DNA of 64,000 nucleotides from CAVXDY01 sp963760715 (GTDB lineage: Bacteria > Actinomycetota > Thermoleophilia > Miltoncostaeales > Miltoncostaeaceae). Below are positions 33,858-41,978 of the stretch, piece by piece (position 1 is the stretch's first letter; every line of letters begins with the position of its first letter). The notes beneath the pieces were generated by a model. The model did no database searches. It was not told the DNA's origin and saw only the letters and a list, made by a program, of their open reading frames with translations. The position numbers were made by a program, and so were the translations under genes. The stretch covers positions 62,001 through 126,000 of the forward strand of contig CAVXDY010000007.1 in NCBI GenBank assembly GCA_963760715.1, written 5' to 3'.

Positions 33858-36145
33858 GCGTGCGGGAGCAGCAGCGCCTGGCGCTCGGGCGCGTAGCGAA
33901 CGGCCCGGTCGCGTCCCTCGGCCTTCGCCCGGTACAGCGCAACGTCGGCCAGGCGGAAGAGCTCGGCCGCGTCGGGGGCGTCCGCGAGGTCGCAGATGCC
34001 CGCCGACACCGTCAGCGAGCCGACCTCGGGGAAGGCCCGCTCGGTGATCGCGGCCCGCAGGCGCTCGGCGGCCACGAGGGCGCCCTCGGCGTCGGTCTCG
34101 GGGAGGATCGACGCGAACTCCTCGCCGCCGATCCGCGCCACGATGTCACCGGCGCGGGAGGCCGCGCGCAGCCTCGCGGCGATCTCCACCAGCACCCGGT
34201 CGCCCACGGGGTGGCCGTGGGTGTCGTTGATGTGCTTGAAGCGGTCCACGTCGATCACGAGCAGGCTCATCGGCCGCGAGTGGCGAGCCGCCCGCTCGAC
34301 CTCGGCGCCCAGGTGCCCCTCGAAGGCCCGCCGGTTCCAGAGGCCGGTGAGGTGGTCGGTCGAGGCCAGCCGGTCGAGCTGCGCGCGGGCGTCGGCGGAG
34401 ACGATCGCCAGGGTCAGCAGCTCTCCGAAGCGCTGAAGCTGCTCCTCGGCGCCGGCCGGCAGCGGCTCCGGGCGCGCGGAGCTGACCACGATCTCCCCCC
34501 AGAGCCGGTCGCCGACGGTGATGGGAGCCGCGGCCGCCCGCCCGCCCGCGCTCTCGCCGACGAGCGCCCGCCGGGTTCCCGCCTCCGCGGTCCGCTGTCC
34601 CTCACGGGCCCAGGCGCCCTCGATCACGGCCACCCGCTCCTCCACCTCGAACCGCACGACCTCGGCGGCGTCGGCGCCCAGCAGGCCCGCGGCCTCCTGG
34701 GCCACGAGCTCGAAGACCGACGAGGGGGCCGAGTCGTCGGCCACGCGCGTGGCGACCCGGCGGAGGGCGGCGTGCTCGCGCTCCGCGCGCACGCGGATCG
34801 TGATGTCGGCGAGGCACGCGACGACCGTCGGCGCTCCCGGATCCCCACCCGCCAGGATGCTGGTCGAGACCGAGACCCACGTCAGCTCGCCATCCGGCTT
34901 GTGGATCCCCATGATCGCCCCGCGCACGGGGCGCCCCGTGCGCCTGGTGACCCGGGATGGACGCTCCTCGCGGGGCATGAACGCGCCGTCCTCGTGCACG
35001 GTGCGCCAGCGCCGGTCGGTGGGATCGCGACCCATCATCTGGTCGCCCGACAGCCCCATCATGTCCTCGGCGGCGGGGTTGAAGGCCGCGATCTCGCCGG
35101 AGGGGCCGAACAGGAGGACGCCATCCGACATGGTCGAGATGACCGAGCGGTAGCGGTCCTCGCTCGCCGCGAGCTCCCCGGTGGCCGCGGCCACCGCCCG
35201 CCGCGCGAACCGCTCACGCCGGCCGAGTGCCAGGGCGAGGGCGAGCGCCAGAACGGTGATCGCGAGGCCGGAGAGGAGGAAGGTCAGCGGGGGACCCCAG
35301 TTCGTCCCCGGGGCGGCGACCGCCACCGACCAGCGGCGGCCCGCGAACGCGAAGGACTCGACGACCCCGCTCGGCGGCTCACCGGCGCCCCCCGGGCTCC
35401 GGACGACCGCGGATCCGATGCTCACCTGCCAGCGGGACCGATCGGGCAGCTGGGAGGCGGCCTCGTCGAAAAGCGTGTCGAGGAGATAGACGCCCGAGAC
35501 GTAGCCGCGCAGCGCGGCCAGCCGCTGGGCCGGCGAGGCCGTCGGCGCCCCGTGATCGTAGACCGCCTCGTAGATCACGATCCCGCGCTGGGCGCTGGTG
35601 AGGAGGGTGACGGGCGGCGTCGTCTGGGGCGTCCCCGACCGGGCGGCCGCCTCGAGGGTGGCCCGTCGTGACCCCTCGAGGCCGACGTCGAGGCCGAGGG
35701 TCACCGGCACGCCGTCCGCGGTGGCCGCGTAGGTGATGGGGTAGCTCACGGGGCGTGCCGGCGCAGCGACGGGCGGCGCGCCGGCGAGGGCCGCGACGAT
35801 CGGGTGTCCGGCCCGGCGCTCGAAGGCCGCCCGCCGCGCCCGCGGCACCCGCTCGATCCAGCTGACGACGCTCAGGCCACCCGCGCCCACGAGCCGCCGG
35901 CTGAAGGTGGCGAACTCCGCCCCGGTGACCTGGGACGAGGCGTCGAAGAGGCCCGCGAGGCTCCCCACCTGCCCGGCCGCCGAGTCCAGGCTCACCTGCA
36001 GGGCCGCGGCCGCCTGCCCCGCCTCCGTTCCCGCGTTCCTTCGTGACTCGTCGCTCTCGTACCTCCAGGCGGCAGCGGTCGCCAGGATCGTGGCCACGAG
36101 CAGCAGCAGTGGGAGCACGAGAGTGAGAATGCGCCGAGGGGCCAT
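33854..36145 (-). CDS. CHASE-PAS-GAF-GGDEF diguanylate cyclase
   Basis: 763-residue membrane sensor predicted to make c-di-GMP. Order: transmembrane helix (about 8-27), extracytoplasmic CHASE domain (about 45-270), second helix (about 285-310), PAS domain (about 325-450), GAF domain (about 460-590) and GGDEF domain (about 600-755). The active-site loop is G-G-E-E-F, preceded by D-V-D-R-F-K-H-I-N-D-x-x-G-H. No R-x-x-D inhibitory site is evident and no EAL domain follows. The nearby pilin genes fit a role in c-di-GMP-controlled surface behaviour, which is inference. Confidence 0.92.
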   Translation of the reverse strand: MAPRRILTLVLPLLLLVATILATAAAWRYESDESRRNAGTEAGQAAAALQVSLDSAAGQVGSLAGLFDASSQVTGAEFATFSRRLVGAGGLSVVSWIERVPRARRAAFERRAGHPIVAALAGAPPVAAPARPVSYPITYAATADGVPVTLGLDVGLEGSRRATLEAAARSGTPQTTPPVTLLTSAQRGIVIYEAVYDHGAPTASPAQRLAALRGYVSGVYLLDTLFDEAASQLPDRSRWQVSIGSAVVRSPGGAGEPPSGVVESFAFAGRRWSVAVAAPGTNWGPPLTFLLSGLAITVLALALALALGRRERFARRAVAAATGELAASEDRYRSVISTMSDGVLLFGPSGEIAAFNPAAEDMMGLSGDQMMGRDPTDRRWRTVHEDGAFMPREERPSRVTRRTGRPVRGAIMGIHKPDGELTWVSVSTSILAGGDPGAPTVVACLADITIRVRAEREHAALRRVATRVADDSAPSSVFELVAQEAAGLLGADAAEVVRFEVEERVAVIEGAWAREGQRTAEAGTRRALVGESAGGRAAAAPITVGDRLWGEIVVSSARPEPLPAGAEEQLQRFGELLTLAIVSADARAQLDRLASTDHLTGLWNRRAFEGHLGAEVERAARHSRPMSLLVIDVDRFKHINDTHGHPVGDRVLVEIAARLRAASRAGDIVARIGGEEFASILPETDAEGALVAAERLRAAITERAFPEVGSLTVSAGICDLADAPDAAELFRLADVALYRAKAEGRDRAVRYAPERQALLLPHA

Positions 36146-36251
36146 CCCCTTGGTCGTCGGCCTCCACTCCGGGTTACTTGACCACAGGGGAGGGGGCGCC
36201 CCGCCCGGCGCGAGGTCCTGCGGCTGCCGCGCGCTGCCCGGCCCGGCGGCC

Positions 36252-36692
36252 CTACCAGGTGCAGCCCGTGCCGCAGGTGCGGGTGACCGTGCCGTCGGCC
36301 GCGTGGTCGAGGGTGTAGGTCTTGGAGCCGGACGTCGCCGCCAGGCTGTACGAGTTGCTCGTCGAGGTCAGGACGACGACCTCGTTCCTCGGGGCCGGGG
36401 AGCTGGCCGTGGTCGCCTTGAAGGCGATCGCGGGGTTGATGGCCGCGAGGGCCGTCACCGCCGCCGCCGGGGTGGCCGGATAGGACTGGGTGGCGTTGTA
36501 CGACGACTCCATGGCCACCGTGGCGTCGCGCACCAGGGAGACGCCGGCCGCGACGTTGGCCTTGTCCTTCTGCCCCAGGAACTGCGGGATCGCGACGGCG
36601 GCGAGGATGCCGATGATGAGCACGACGACCAGGATCTCGAGGAGGGTGAAGCCCTCCTGACCCCGGGCCCGGCTCCGAAGCCGGTTGGACAT
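36252..36692 (-). CDS. Type IV pilin-like protein, paralog 1
   Basis: 146-residue class III-signal prepilin. Cleavage by prepilin peptidase is expected at E-G14/F-T-L-L-E, with Glu5 of the mature protein present, followed by the hydrophobic N-terminal helix V-V-V-L-I-I-G-I-L-A-A. The short globular part ends in T-C-G-T-G-C-T-W with two Cys for a likely disulfide. It is closely similar to the next pilin throughout, so the two arose by tandem duplication. Its own sigma-28-like promoter is upstream. Confidence 0.92.
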   Translation of the reverse strand: MSNRLRSRARGQEGFTLLEILVVVLIIGILAAVAIPQFLGQKDKANVAAGVSLVRDATVAMESSYNATQSYPATPAAAVTALAAINPAIAFKATTASSPAPRNEVVVLTSTSNSYSLAATSGSKTYTLDHAADGTVTRTCGTGCTW

Positions 36693-36770
36693 GAGATCTC
36701 TCCGTCGGGTGGTTGTTGCGCGCCCGAGATGCCCACCCCGTCTGCTCGCATCTCTGCCGCCGGTGGTGCC

Positions 36771-36797
36771 TCATCGGCCGCCGGCGGCACGACTTGA
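36771..36797 (-). promoter_or_regulatory. Sigma-28 (FliA/WhiG)-like promoter of pilin 1
   Basis: On the minus strand TCAAGTCG-N11-GCCGATGA fits the sigma-28 consensus TAAAGTTT-N11-GCCGATAA in both boxes and exact spacing. It lies about 79 nt before the pilin ATG. Confidence 0.6.
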
Positions 36798-36811
36798 GGG
36801 GCCCGACAGCG

Positions 36812-36842
36812 CAACGCCCCGGGGGATGAGCCCGGGGCGTTG
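36812..36842 (-). terminator. 12-bp hairpin between the two pilin genes
   Basis: Perfect inverted repeat CAACGCCCCGGG / CCCGGGGCGTTG with a 7-nt loop. It lies 42 nt after the stop of pilin 2 and just upstream of the promoter of pilin 1. No T-tract follows, as is common in very GC-rich genomes. Confidence 0.65.
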
Positions 36843-36883
36843 AGAGAGTCCTGCCGGTGATGCGCGAGGGAGCCTGAGCGGCC

Positions 36884-37327
36884 CTACCAGGTGCAGCCGG
36901 TGCCGCAGGTACGGGTGACCGTGCCGTTGGCGGCGTGGTCGAGCGTGTAGGTCTTGGAGCCGGACGTCGCCGAGAGGCTGTAGGTCGTGGTGGTCGAGGT
37001 CAGGATGACGACCTCGTTCTTCGGGATCGGGGCGGCGCTCGGGGTCGTCGCCTTGTAGGCGATCGAGGGGTTGATGGCCGTGAGGGCCGTCACCGCGGCG
37101 GCCGGACTGGCGGGGTAGAGCTGGGTGTCCGTGTAGGACGACTCCATGGCGACGGTGGCGTCACGCACGAGTGCGGTCGCGGCCGCGCTGTTGGCCTTGT
37201 CCTTCTGCCCGATGAACTGCGGGATCGCGATTGCCGCGAGGATACCGATGATGAGCACGACGACCAGGAGCTCGATGAGGGTGAATCCATCGTGACTCCG
37301 GATCCGGCTCCGAAGCCGGTTGAACAT
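36884..37327 (-). CDS. Type IV pilin-like protein, paralog 2
   Basis: 147-residue prepilin, upstream paralog of the pilin at 36252. Cleavage expected at D-G14/F-T-L-I-E, then L-L-V-V-V-L-I-I-G-I-L-A-A-I. The C-terminus is the same T-C-G-T-G-C-T-W. Most differences lie in a variable middle segment around the P-A-S-P / K-A-T-T-P-S-A-A-P part. The ATG at 37327 has a GGAGGA site. A longer in-frame reading upstream is not coding. Two near-identical pilins suggest major and minor subunits or phase variants. Confidence 0.92.
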   Translation of the reverse strand: MFNRLRSRIRSHDGFTLIELLVVVLIIGILAAIAIPQFIGQKDKANSAAATALVRDATVAMESSYTDTQLYPASPAAAVTALTAINPSIAYKATTPSAAPIPKNEVVILTSTTTTYSLSATSGSKTYTLDHAANGTVTRTCGTGCTW

Positions 37328-37404
37328 GTGGATCCTCCAGAAAGTGGTTGTGGCGCTTCGGAGATGCCCACGTGTTCGCACACCCCTTTGTCGCTGGTGG
37401 TTAC

Positions 37405-37431
37405 TCATCGGCCCCCCGGGGAGCGACTTGA
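37405..37431 (-). promoter_or_regulatory. Sigma-28 (FliA/WhiG)-like promoter of pilin 2
   Basis: Minus-strand TCAAGTCG-N11-GCCGATGA, the same two boxes and spacing as upstream of pilin 1, while the 11-nt spacer differs. It lies about 78 nt before the ATG. Confidence 0.6.
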
Positions 37432-37583
37432 GGGGCGTGCCTCCCGGCTCAGACCCCGGGGGAGAGCCGAGTGGCCCCGCGACCGCGCGAAATTCGGCGA
37501 GGATCGACCCGAGTGAGCCGGTTCGGGCCATGCGGACCGGCGCGGTGATTGCCCGAGCCGGGGAGCGATGGGAGCATCCCGCC

Positions 37584-37952
37584 ATGGCCGATATGAGAGA
37601 CCCGATCGACACCGACCCGGACAAGTACTCCGTCGTCTTCGAGAACGACCGCGTGAGGGTGCTGGAGTACCGCGATAGCCCGGGGGCCCGAACGCGTCCC
37701 CACGGACATCCCGACAGCGTGATGCTCACCCTGAGCGGCTTCGAGCGCCGCCTCACCATCGCCGGCCGGGTGCGCGACGTCACCCTGGAGCCGGGCCAGG
37801 TTCGCTGGCTCGACGCCCAGAGCCATACCGGCGAGAACATCGGCGCCACCGACACGCACGTGGTCTTCGTCGAGCTGAAGGAGCCGGGGCCGGCGTCCGG
37901 CGCCCCCGGCGAGCCGGGGCCCTCCGAGCCGGCCCGTCCGGGAGCGGACTGA
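37584..37952 (+). CDS. Small cupin-like protein
   Basis: 122-residue protein with one cupin barrel: R-P-H-G-H-P-D-S-V-M-L-T-L-S-G (motif 1, two His) and G-Q-V-R-W-L-D-A-Q-S-H-T-G-E-N (motif 2, one His). It follows the pattern of small actinobacterial cupins of unknown function. The final 20 residues are a Pro/Gly/Glu tail. ATGs at 37584 and 37593 are both possible. Confidence 0.75.
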   Translation: MADMRDPIDTDPDKYSVVFENDRVRVLEYRDSPGARTRPHGHPDSVMLTLSGFERRLTIAGRVRDVTLEPGQVRWLDAQSHTGENIGATDTHVVFVELKEPGPASGAPGEPGPSEPARPGAD

Positions 37953-38052
37953 CCGGCACCGGATCAGAAGGCCGAGAGGTCGACCGTCTGCCCGTCGGCC
38001 ATGGCCTCGCGTTGATCTGACGACCGGATCCCATCCCGCGGGCCGATCGGAG

Positions 38053-38538
38053 TCAGCCCGGCTCGGACGCTCCGTCCGCCGCGGGCGCGGTGGACTCGGG
38101 CTGGGTCGGCTGCCGGGCGTGGACGACCAGGACGGGAACCGGGCTGTGGTGCAGGACGTGCTGGCTGACGCTGCCGAGCAGCGCCGAGCGGACCGCTCCG
38201 TGGCCGCGCGAGCCCATGACGACGAGGTCGTGATGGCCGTCCGTGATCTGGTGGATCAGGGCGGACATCGCGGGCTCGCTGCTCACCACGGTGGCCACGG
38301 GCACGTGATCGGGGACCCGGGCGCGGGCGTCGTGAAGGATCGTCGTCGCCTCGCCCTCCGCCGCCTCGATGGCGACGACGACGCCCTCGCCGCTGCCGGA
38401 GTAGCCGAGAGCCCCGGGAGCGATCGCCGTGAACAGCGTCAGCCGGGCGTGCTCGGAGGCGGCCAGGTCGATCGCCTCCGTGAGCGCCTGATCGGCGTGC
38501 GGCGACCCATCGACCGCCACCAGGATGTTCTGGAACAT
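38053..38538 (-). CDS. Universal stress protein UspA family
   Basis: 161-residue single Usp domain. It starts N-I-L-V-A-V-D-G-S and has the ATP-binding pattern G-S-R-G-H-G-A-x6-G-S-V-S. The C-terminal 18 residues are a disordered Pro/Glu/Ala tail. The ATG at 38538 has an AAGGAGGG site. It is transcribed away from the membrane protein gene at 38605. Confidence 0.92.
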   Translation of the reverse strand: MFQNILVAVDGSPHADQALTEAIDLAASEHARLTLFTAIAPGALGYSGSGEGVVVAIEAAEGEATTILHDARARVPDHVPVATVVSSEPAMSALIHQITDGHHDLVVMGSRGHGAVRSALLGSVSQHVLHHSPVPVLVVHARQPTQPESTAPAADGASEPG

Positions 38539-38604
38539 GACGCCCTCCTTCGTACTTGGAATCGCTCGGCCCGCGCCCGCCCCGAAGGCGGCAGAATCGC
38601 ACCG

Positions 38605-39111
38605 ATGAGCCAGGGACGCGCCAGGCGCCTGTTCTTCGGGCCCGTCAGCGGCATCGCGGGGACCGTCTACGGGACGATCATCGTGATGGCCACCGTGACG
38701 GCCGGCTACCAGGGCTCGAACACGGACACCTGGCGGCTGGCGATCGTCGTCGCGGTGACGGTGCTGGTCCTCTGGGCCGCGCACCTGTACTCCCATGTCC
38801 TGGCCGAGAGCATCGAGCGGGGCCGGCCGCTCACCCGGGGGGAGATGGGCGCCATCGCCCGGCGCGAGTGGGCGATTCCCGCGGCGGCCGGGCTGCCGAT
38901 CGCGGCGCTGGTGCTGGCGGCCATCGGCGTCCTCGGCGAGACGGCGGCGGTGTGGCTGGCGCTGGCCATCGGGGTGGTGACGCTGGGCGTCCAGGGCGCC
39001 CGCTACGCCGTCGTCCAGCAGCTCGGGCGAACCGGAACCATCGTGGCGATCGCGGTCAACCTGTGCCTCGGGCTCGTGATCGTCGTCATGAAGGCCCTGC
39101 TGGCGCACTAG
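38605..39111 (+). CDS. Membrane protein of unknown function
   Basis: 168 residues with four to five predicted transmembrane helices. Helix 1 starts about residue 12 and helix 2 contains a conserved-looking H-L-Y-S-H. A charged cytoplasmic loop, S-I-E-R-G-R-P-L-T-R-G-E, separates the halves. I do not recognise the family. A CAGAAT hexamer 7 nt before the ATG is a weak leaderless promoter candidate. Confidence 0.75.
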   Translation: MSQGRARRLFFGPVSGIAGTVYGTIIVMATVTAGYQGSNTDTWRLAIVVAVTVLVLWAAHLYSHVLAESIERGRPLTRGEMGAIARREWAIPAAAGLPIAALVLAAIGVLGETAAVWLALAIGVVTLGVQGARYAVVQQLGRTGTIVAIAVNLCLGLVIVVMKALLAH

Positions 39112-39244
39112 AGAGATCCGATTGCAGTGGCGGCGGACCCCGCCGGCGTGGTCAGCTACGACCCGCATCGGATGCGCTGCCGGCGAAGGCCCGCAACGCT
39201 CGGTGGAGAACGACAAGGGACGGATTCACGTGGAAGGGACGGAG

Positions 39245-39733
39245 ATGCACCGCAACCGCCGCGCGGCCCTCGCCGCGACGGTCGCCCTGGCCGCCGCCGC
39301 GGCTCTGGCGGCCCCGTCGCTCGCGATGGCGACGAACGTCGACCTCGAGGCCTCCTGCCAGATGCGGGACGGCCGTGTCGCCGTGGTGGCCGTCTTCACC
39401 GATCGCTCGTGGCCCACCGGCTCCACCATCACCGAGGAGATGGCCAGCGACGGCGCGACCTTCTACGCGGCCACGCTGCATCGCCCCCTCGCCGAGCGCG
39501 TGAGCGATGAGGGCTACTCGTTCCCCGAGCGCCGCGAGGTGGTCGAGTTCCTGCCCTTCCCCAACGCGACCGTCCGGGTCTCCGGCCACATCGCCGCGTT
39601 CCTCCCCGGCTCCCGCGACGCATACCGTGAGGCGACGCTCGACGAGGTGCTGACATGCCCGGAGGTCCTGCCCACCCCCGCCCCCACGCCAGGCCACGAG
39701 GAGAGGCCCTCCTCCCCGACGACGGGCCCGTGA
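39245..39733 (+). CDS. Secreted protein of unknown function
   Basis: 162 residues with a clear signal peptide (about 1-30, A-rich, cleavage near L-A-M-A-T-N). The mature part has two Cys (C-Q-M near residue 38 and C-P-E near 138) and ends in a Pro/Thr-rich tail. No known domain is evident. The ATG at 39245 follows a GGACGGAG site; an in-frame GTG at 39230 is the alternative. It ends 38 nt before the convergent tRNA gene. Confidence 0.7.
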   Translation: MHRNRRAALAATVALAAAAALAAPSLAMATNVDLEASCQMRDGRVAVVAVFTDRSWPTGSTITEEMASDGATFYAATLHRPLAERVSDEGYSFPERREVVEFLPFPNATVRVSGHIAAFLPGSRDAYREATLDEVLTCPEVLPTPAPTPGHEERPSSPTTGP

Positions 39734-39770
39734 CCACCTGAGAGCGGCGCGGTCGTGCGGAACCAGAGAA

Positions 39771-39843
39771 TGGCGGGACCCAGACTCGAACTGGGGACAC
39801 CACGATTTTCAGTCGTGTGCTCTACCAACTGAGCTATCCCGCC
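39771..39843 (-). tRNA. tRNA-Phe (GAA)
   Basis: 73-nt cloverleaf on the minus strand. The acceptor stem GGCGGGA pairs with TCCCGCC, discriminator A. The D arm is GCTC-AGTTGGTA-GAGC, the anticodon loop CTGAAAA has GAA, and the T loop is TTCGAGT. The 3' CCA is not encoded. Confidence 0.96.
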
Positions 39844-39919
39844 GCGCCGTCCCGCTCGGGGACGGGCTGAAACGCTAGGGCCCGCCCCGGGGCGATTCAA
39901 GCCGGGGCCCCGGTCGCTC

Positions 39920-39925
39920 TAGAAT
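39920..39925 (+). promoter_or_regulatory. Leaderless -10 element (TAGAAT) of the response regulator
   Basis: TAGAAT ends 8 nt before the ATG at 39934, between the tRNA gene and the two-component operon. Confidence 0.5.
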
Positions 39926-39933
39926 CCCGGCGG

Positions 39934-40614
39934 ATGGCGAGCCGAGGCCACGTCCTGGTGGTGGACGACGAGCGGGCGATCCGCCGGCTGCTGCGCCTGT
40001 ACCTCACGGACGCGGGCTTCACGGTGGCCGAGGCGGCGGATGGCGAGGCCGGGATCGACCAGGTCCGCCGCGGCGGGATCGACCTCGTGCTGCTCGACCT
40101 GATGCTGCCCGGGATGGACGGCTTCGAGGTCTGCCGCCGGCTGGAGGAGATCTCGAACGTGCCGGTGATCATGATCACCGCGCGCGGGGACGAGGCCCAC
40201 CGCGTCACGGGCCTCGAGCTGGGCGCCGACGACTACGTGGTCAAGCCCTTCTCGCCGGCGGAGGTGGTCGCGCGGGTGCGCGCGGTCATGCGGCGCGTGT
40301 CGGCCCCGCCGGACCCCCACCGGGTGCTGCGGGCGGGCCCGGCCGAGATCGAGCCCACCGGCCGGCGGGTGACGGTGGGCGAGCGCGAGGTGGACCTCAC
40401 GCGCCTGGAGTTCGACCTCCTGGCCGAGCTGGCCGCCCACCCACGGGTGGTCTACACGCGGGAGCGCCTGCTGGAGAAGGTCTGGGGCTACCAGTCGGGC
40501 GTCGGCGGCAAGACGGTGGACGTCCACGTGGCCAACCTGCGGCGCAAGCTCGGCGAGGACATCGGGATCGTCGCGGTGCGCGGTGTGGGCTACAAGCTGG
40601 AGCCGGTGGCGTGA
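39934..40614 (+). CDS. OmpR/PhoB-family response regulator
   Basis: 226 residues. Receiver domain (1-120) with D-D-E, the phospho-acceptor in L-L-D-L-M-L-P-G, T in I-T-A-R-G-D and K in V-V-K-P-F-S. A winged-helix Trans_reg_C domain (about 130-224) has the R-L-E-F-D-L-L segment and V-D-V-H-V-A-N-L-R-R-K-L. The stop overlaps the kinase GTG by 4 nt, so this is a cognate pair. The signal is unknown. Confidence 0.95.
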   Translation: MASRGHVLVVDDERAIRRLLRLYLTDAGFTVAEAADGEAGIDQVRRGGIDLVLLDLMLPGMDGFEVCRRLEEISNVPVIMITARGDEAHRVTGLELGADDYVVKPFSPAEVVARVRAVMRRVSAPPDPHRVLRAGPAEIEPTGRRVTVGEREVDLTRLEFDLLAELAAHPRVVYTRERLLEKVWGYQSGVGGKTVDVHVANLRRKLGEDIGIVAVRGVGYKLEPVA

Positions 40615-41960
40615 GGATCGGCGCCCTCCTGGCCATGCTGCGGCCGCGCAGCATCCGGGCGCGGATCGCCCTGGCCATCAGCGTTGCGCTGGTGGTCGTG
40701 TTCGTCCTGGCGCAGCTCACCCTCGGCACCTACGTCAACTCCCGCTCGCGCGCGGAGGTGGAGAAGACCCTCCAGGTGCAGGCCGACTCGATCGCGAAGG
40801 CGGTCCAGCGGGCCGGCCCGACCGACCAGTACCGCGTCGCCCGGCAGGCCGACGACTTCATCGGCGACACGCGCATGGTCGTCACGGCGGCCGGCGCGGT
40901 CATCTACTGGAACCTTCCGGTCTCGAACCTGGAGGCCAGCGCGACCGCCCGGCGCGGGGACGTCACGGTGCTCCTGGAGCGGCCCGACCCCACGGCCGGC
41001 GTGTTCGGCGACTGGGGCGCCTACGCCATCACGGCCCTGGGCCTCGTGGGTGTCGGCGTCCTGATCTGGCTGCTCTCGGGCGACGTGGCGCGGCGCCTGC
41101 GCCGGTCGGTGGCGAACCTGGCCGACAGCGCCGAGGCCGTCGCGCAGGGGCATCTCGACGTCCGCGTGGAGCAGACCGACGACGAGCTCGGGCGGCTGGG
41201 ACAGGCGTTCAACCGCATGACGGCCCGCCTGGAGGCGGCCGACGCCCGCCAGCGGGAGTTCCTGGCCGACATCGCCCACGAGCTGCGCACCCCGGTCACG
41301 GCGATCGAGGGCTTCGCCACCGCCCTGGCCGACGGCACGGCGGCGAGCCCCGAGGATCGCGCCGAGTCGGTGGGATTCATCCGCGCGGAGGCCGCCCGCC
41401 TGCGCGACCTGGTGCGCGACCTCCAGGAGCTGACGTGGCTCGACCTGGATCCCCCGGTGCGCTCCGAGCCGGTCGACCTCGCCCAGGCCGCGCGCGCCGC
41501 CATGGCGCGCCTGGAGCTCGACGCCCACGTGAGGGGGGTCACCCTCGAGGGCCCGAGCGAGCCGCGCACGGCCCTCGCCGACCCGGTGCACGTGGAGACG
41601 ATCCTCACCAACCTCATCGCCAACGCGCTCGCGGCGACCGGCCCGGGCGGCTCGGTGCGGCTCGCCACGCTCTCCGAGGACGGCATGGCGGGCATCGCGG
41701 TCACGGACACCGGCCGCGGCATCGCGCCGGAGCACCTGCCCTACATCTTCGACCGCCTCTACCGGGTCCAGTCCGGCCGCGATCGCGACCTCGGCGGCTC
41801 GGGCCTGGGCCTCTCCATCGTCAAGCGGCTGGCCACCCTGCTGGGCGGGCGGGTGAGCGTGGAGAGCCGGCTCGGCGCGGGCTCCACCTTCACCCTCTGG
41901 CTGCCCGCGCGCGCCGCCGCCCCGCCCCGGCGGAGGATAGGCTCGAAGCCCAGCCCCTAG
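40611..41960 (+). CDS. Sensor histidine kinase
   Basis: 449 residues: transmembrane helix (about 20-42), extracytoplasmic sensor loop (about 43-138), second helix (about 140-160), HAMP (about 162-215), HisKA with the phospho-acceptor in D-I-A-H-E-L-R-T-P, then HATPase_c with N-L-I-A-N-A-L, D-T-G-R-G-I and G-S-G-L-G-L-S-I-V. A basic Pro-rich tail ends the protein. Partner of the regulator just upstream. Confidence 0.95.
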   Translation: MRIGALLAMLRPRSIRARIALAISVALVVVFVLAQLTLGTYVNSRSRAEVEKTLQVQADSIAKAVQRAGPTDQYRVARQADDFIGDTRMVVTAAGAVIYWNLPVSNLEASATARRGDVTVLLERPDPTAGVFGDWGAYAITALGLVGVGVLIWLLSGDVARRLRRSVANLADSAEAVAQGHLDVRVEQTDDELGRLGQAFNRMTARLEAADARQREFLADIAHELRTPVTAIEGFATALADGTAASPEDRAESVGFIRAEAARLRDLVRDLQELTWLDLDPPVRSEPVDLAQAARAAMARLELDAHVRGVTLEGPSEPRTALADPVHVETILTNLIANALAATGPGGSVRLATLSEDGMAGIAVTDTGRGIAPEHLPYIFDRLYRVQSGRDRDLGGSGLGLSIVKRLATLLGGRVSVESRLGAGSTFTLWLPARAAAPPRRRIGSKPSP

Positions 41961-41978
41961 AGAGAAAGAGGCCCCCCG

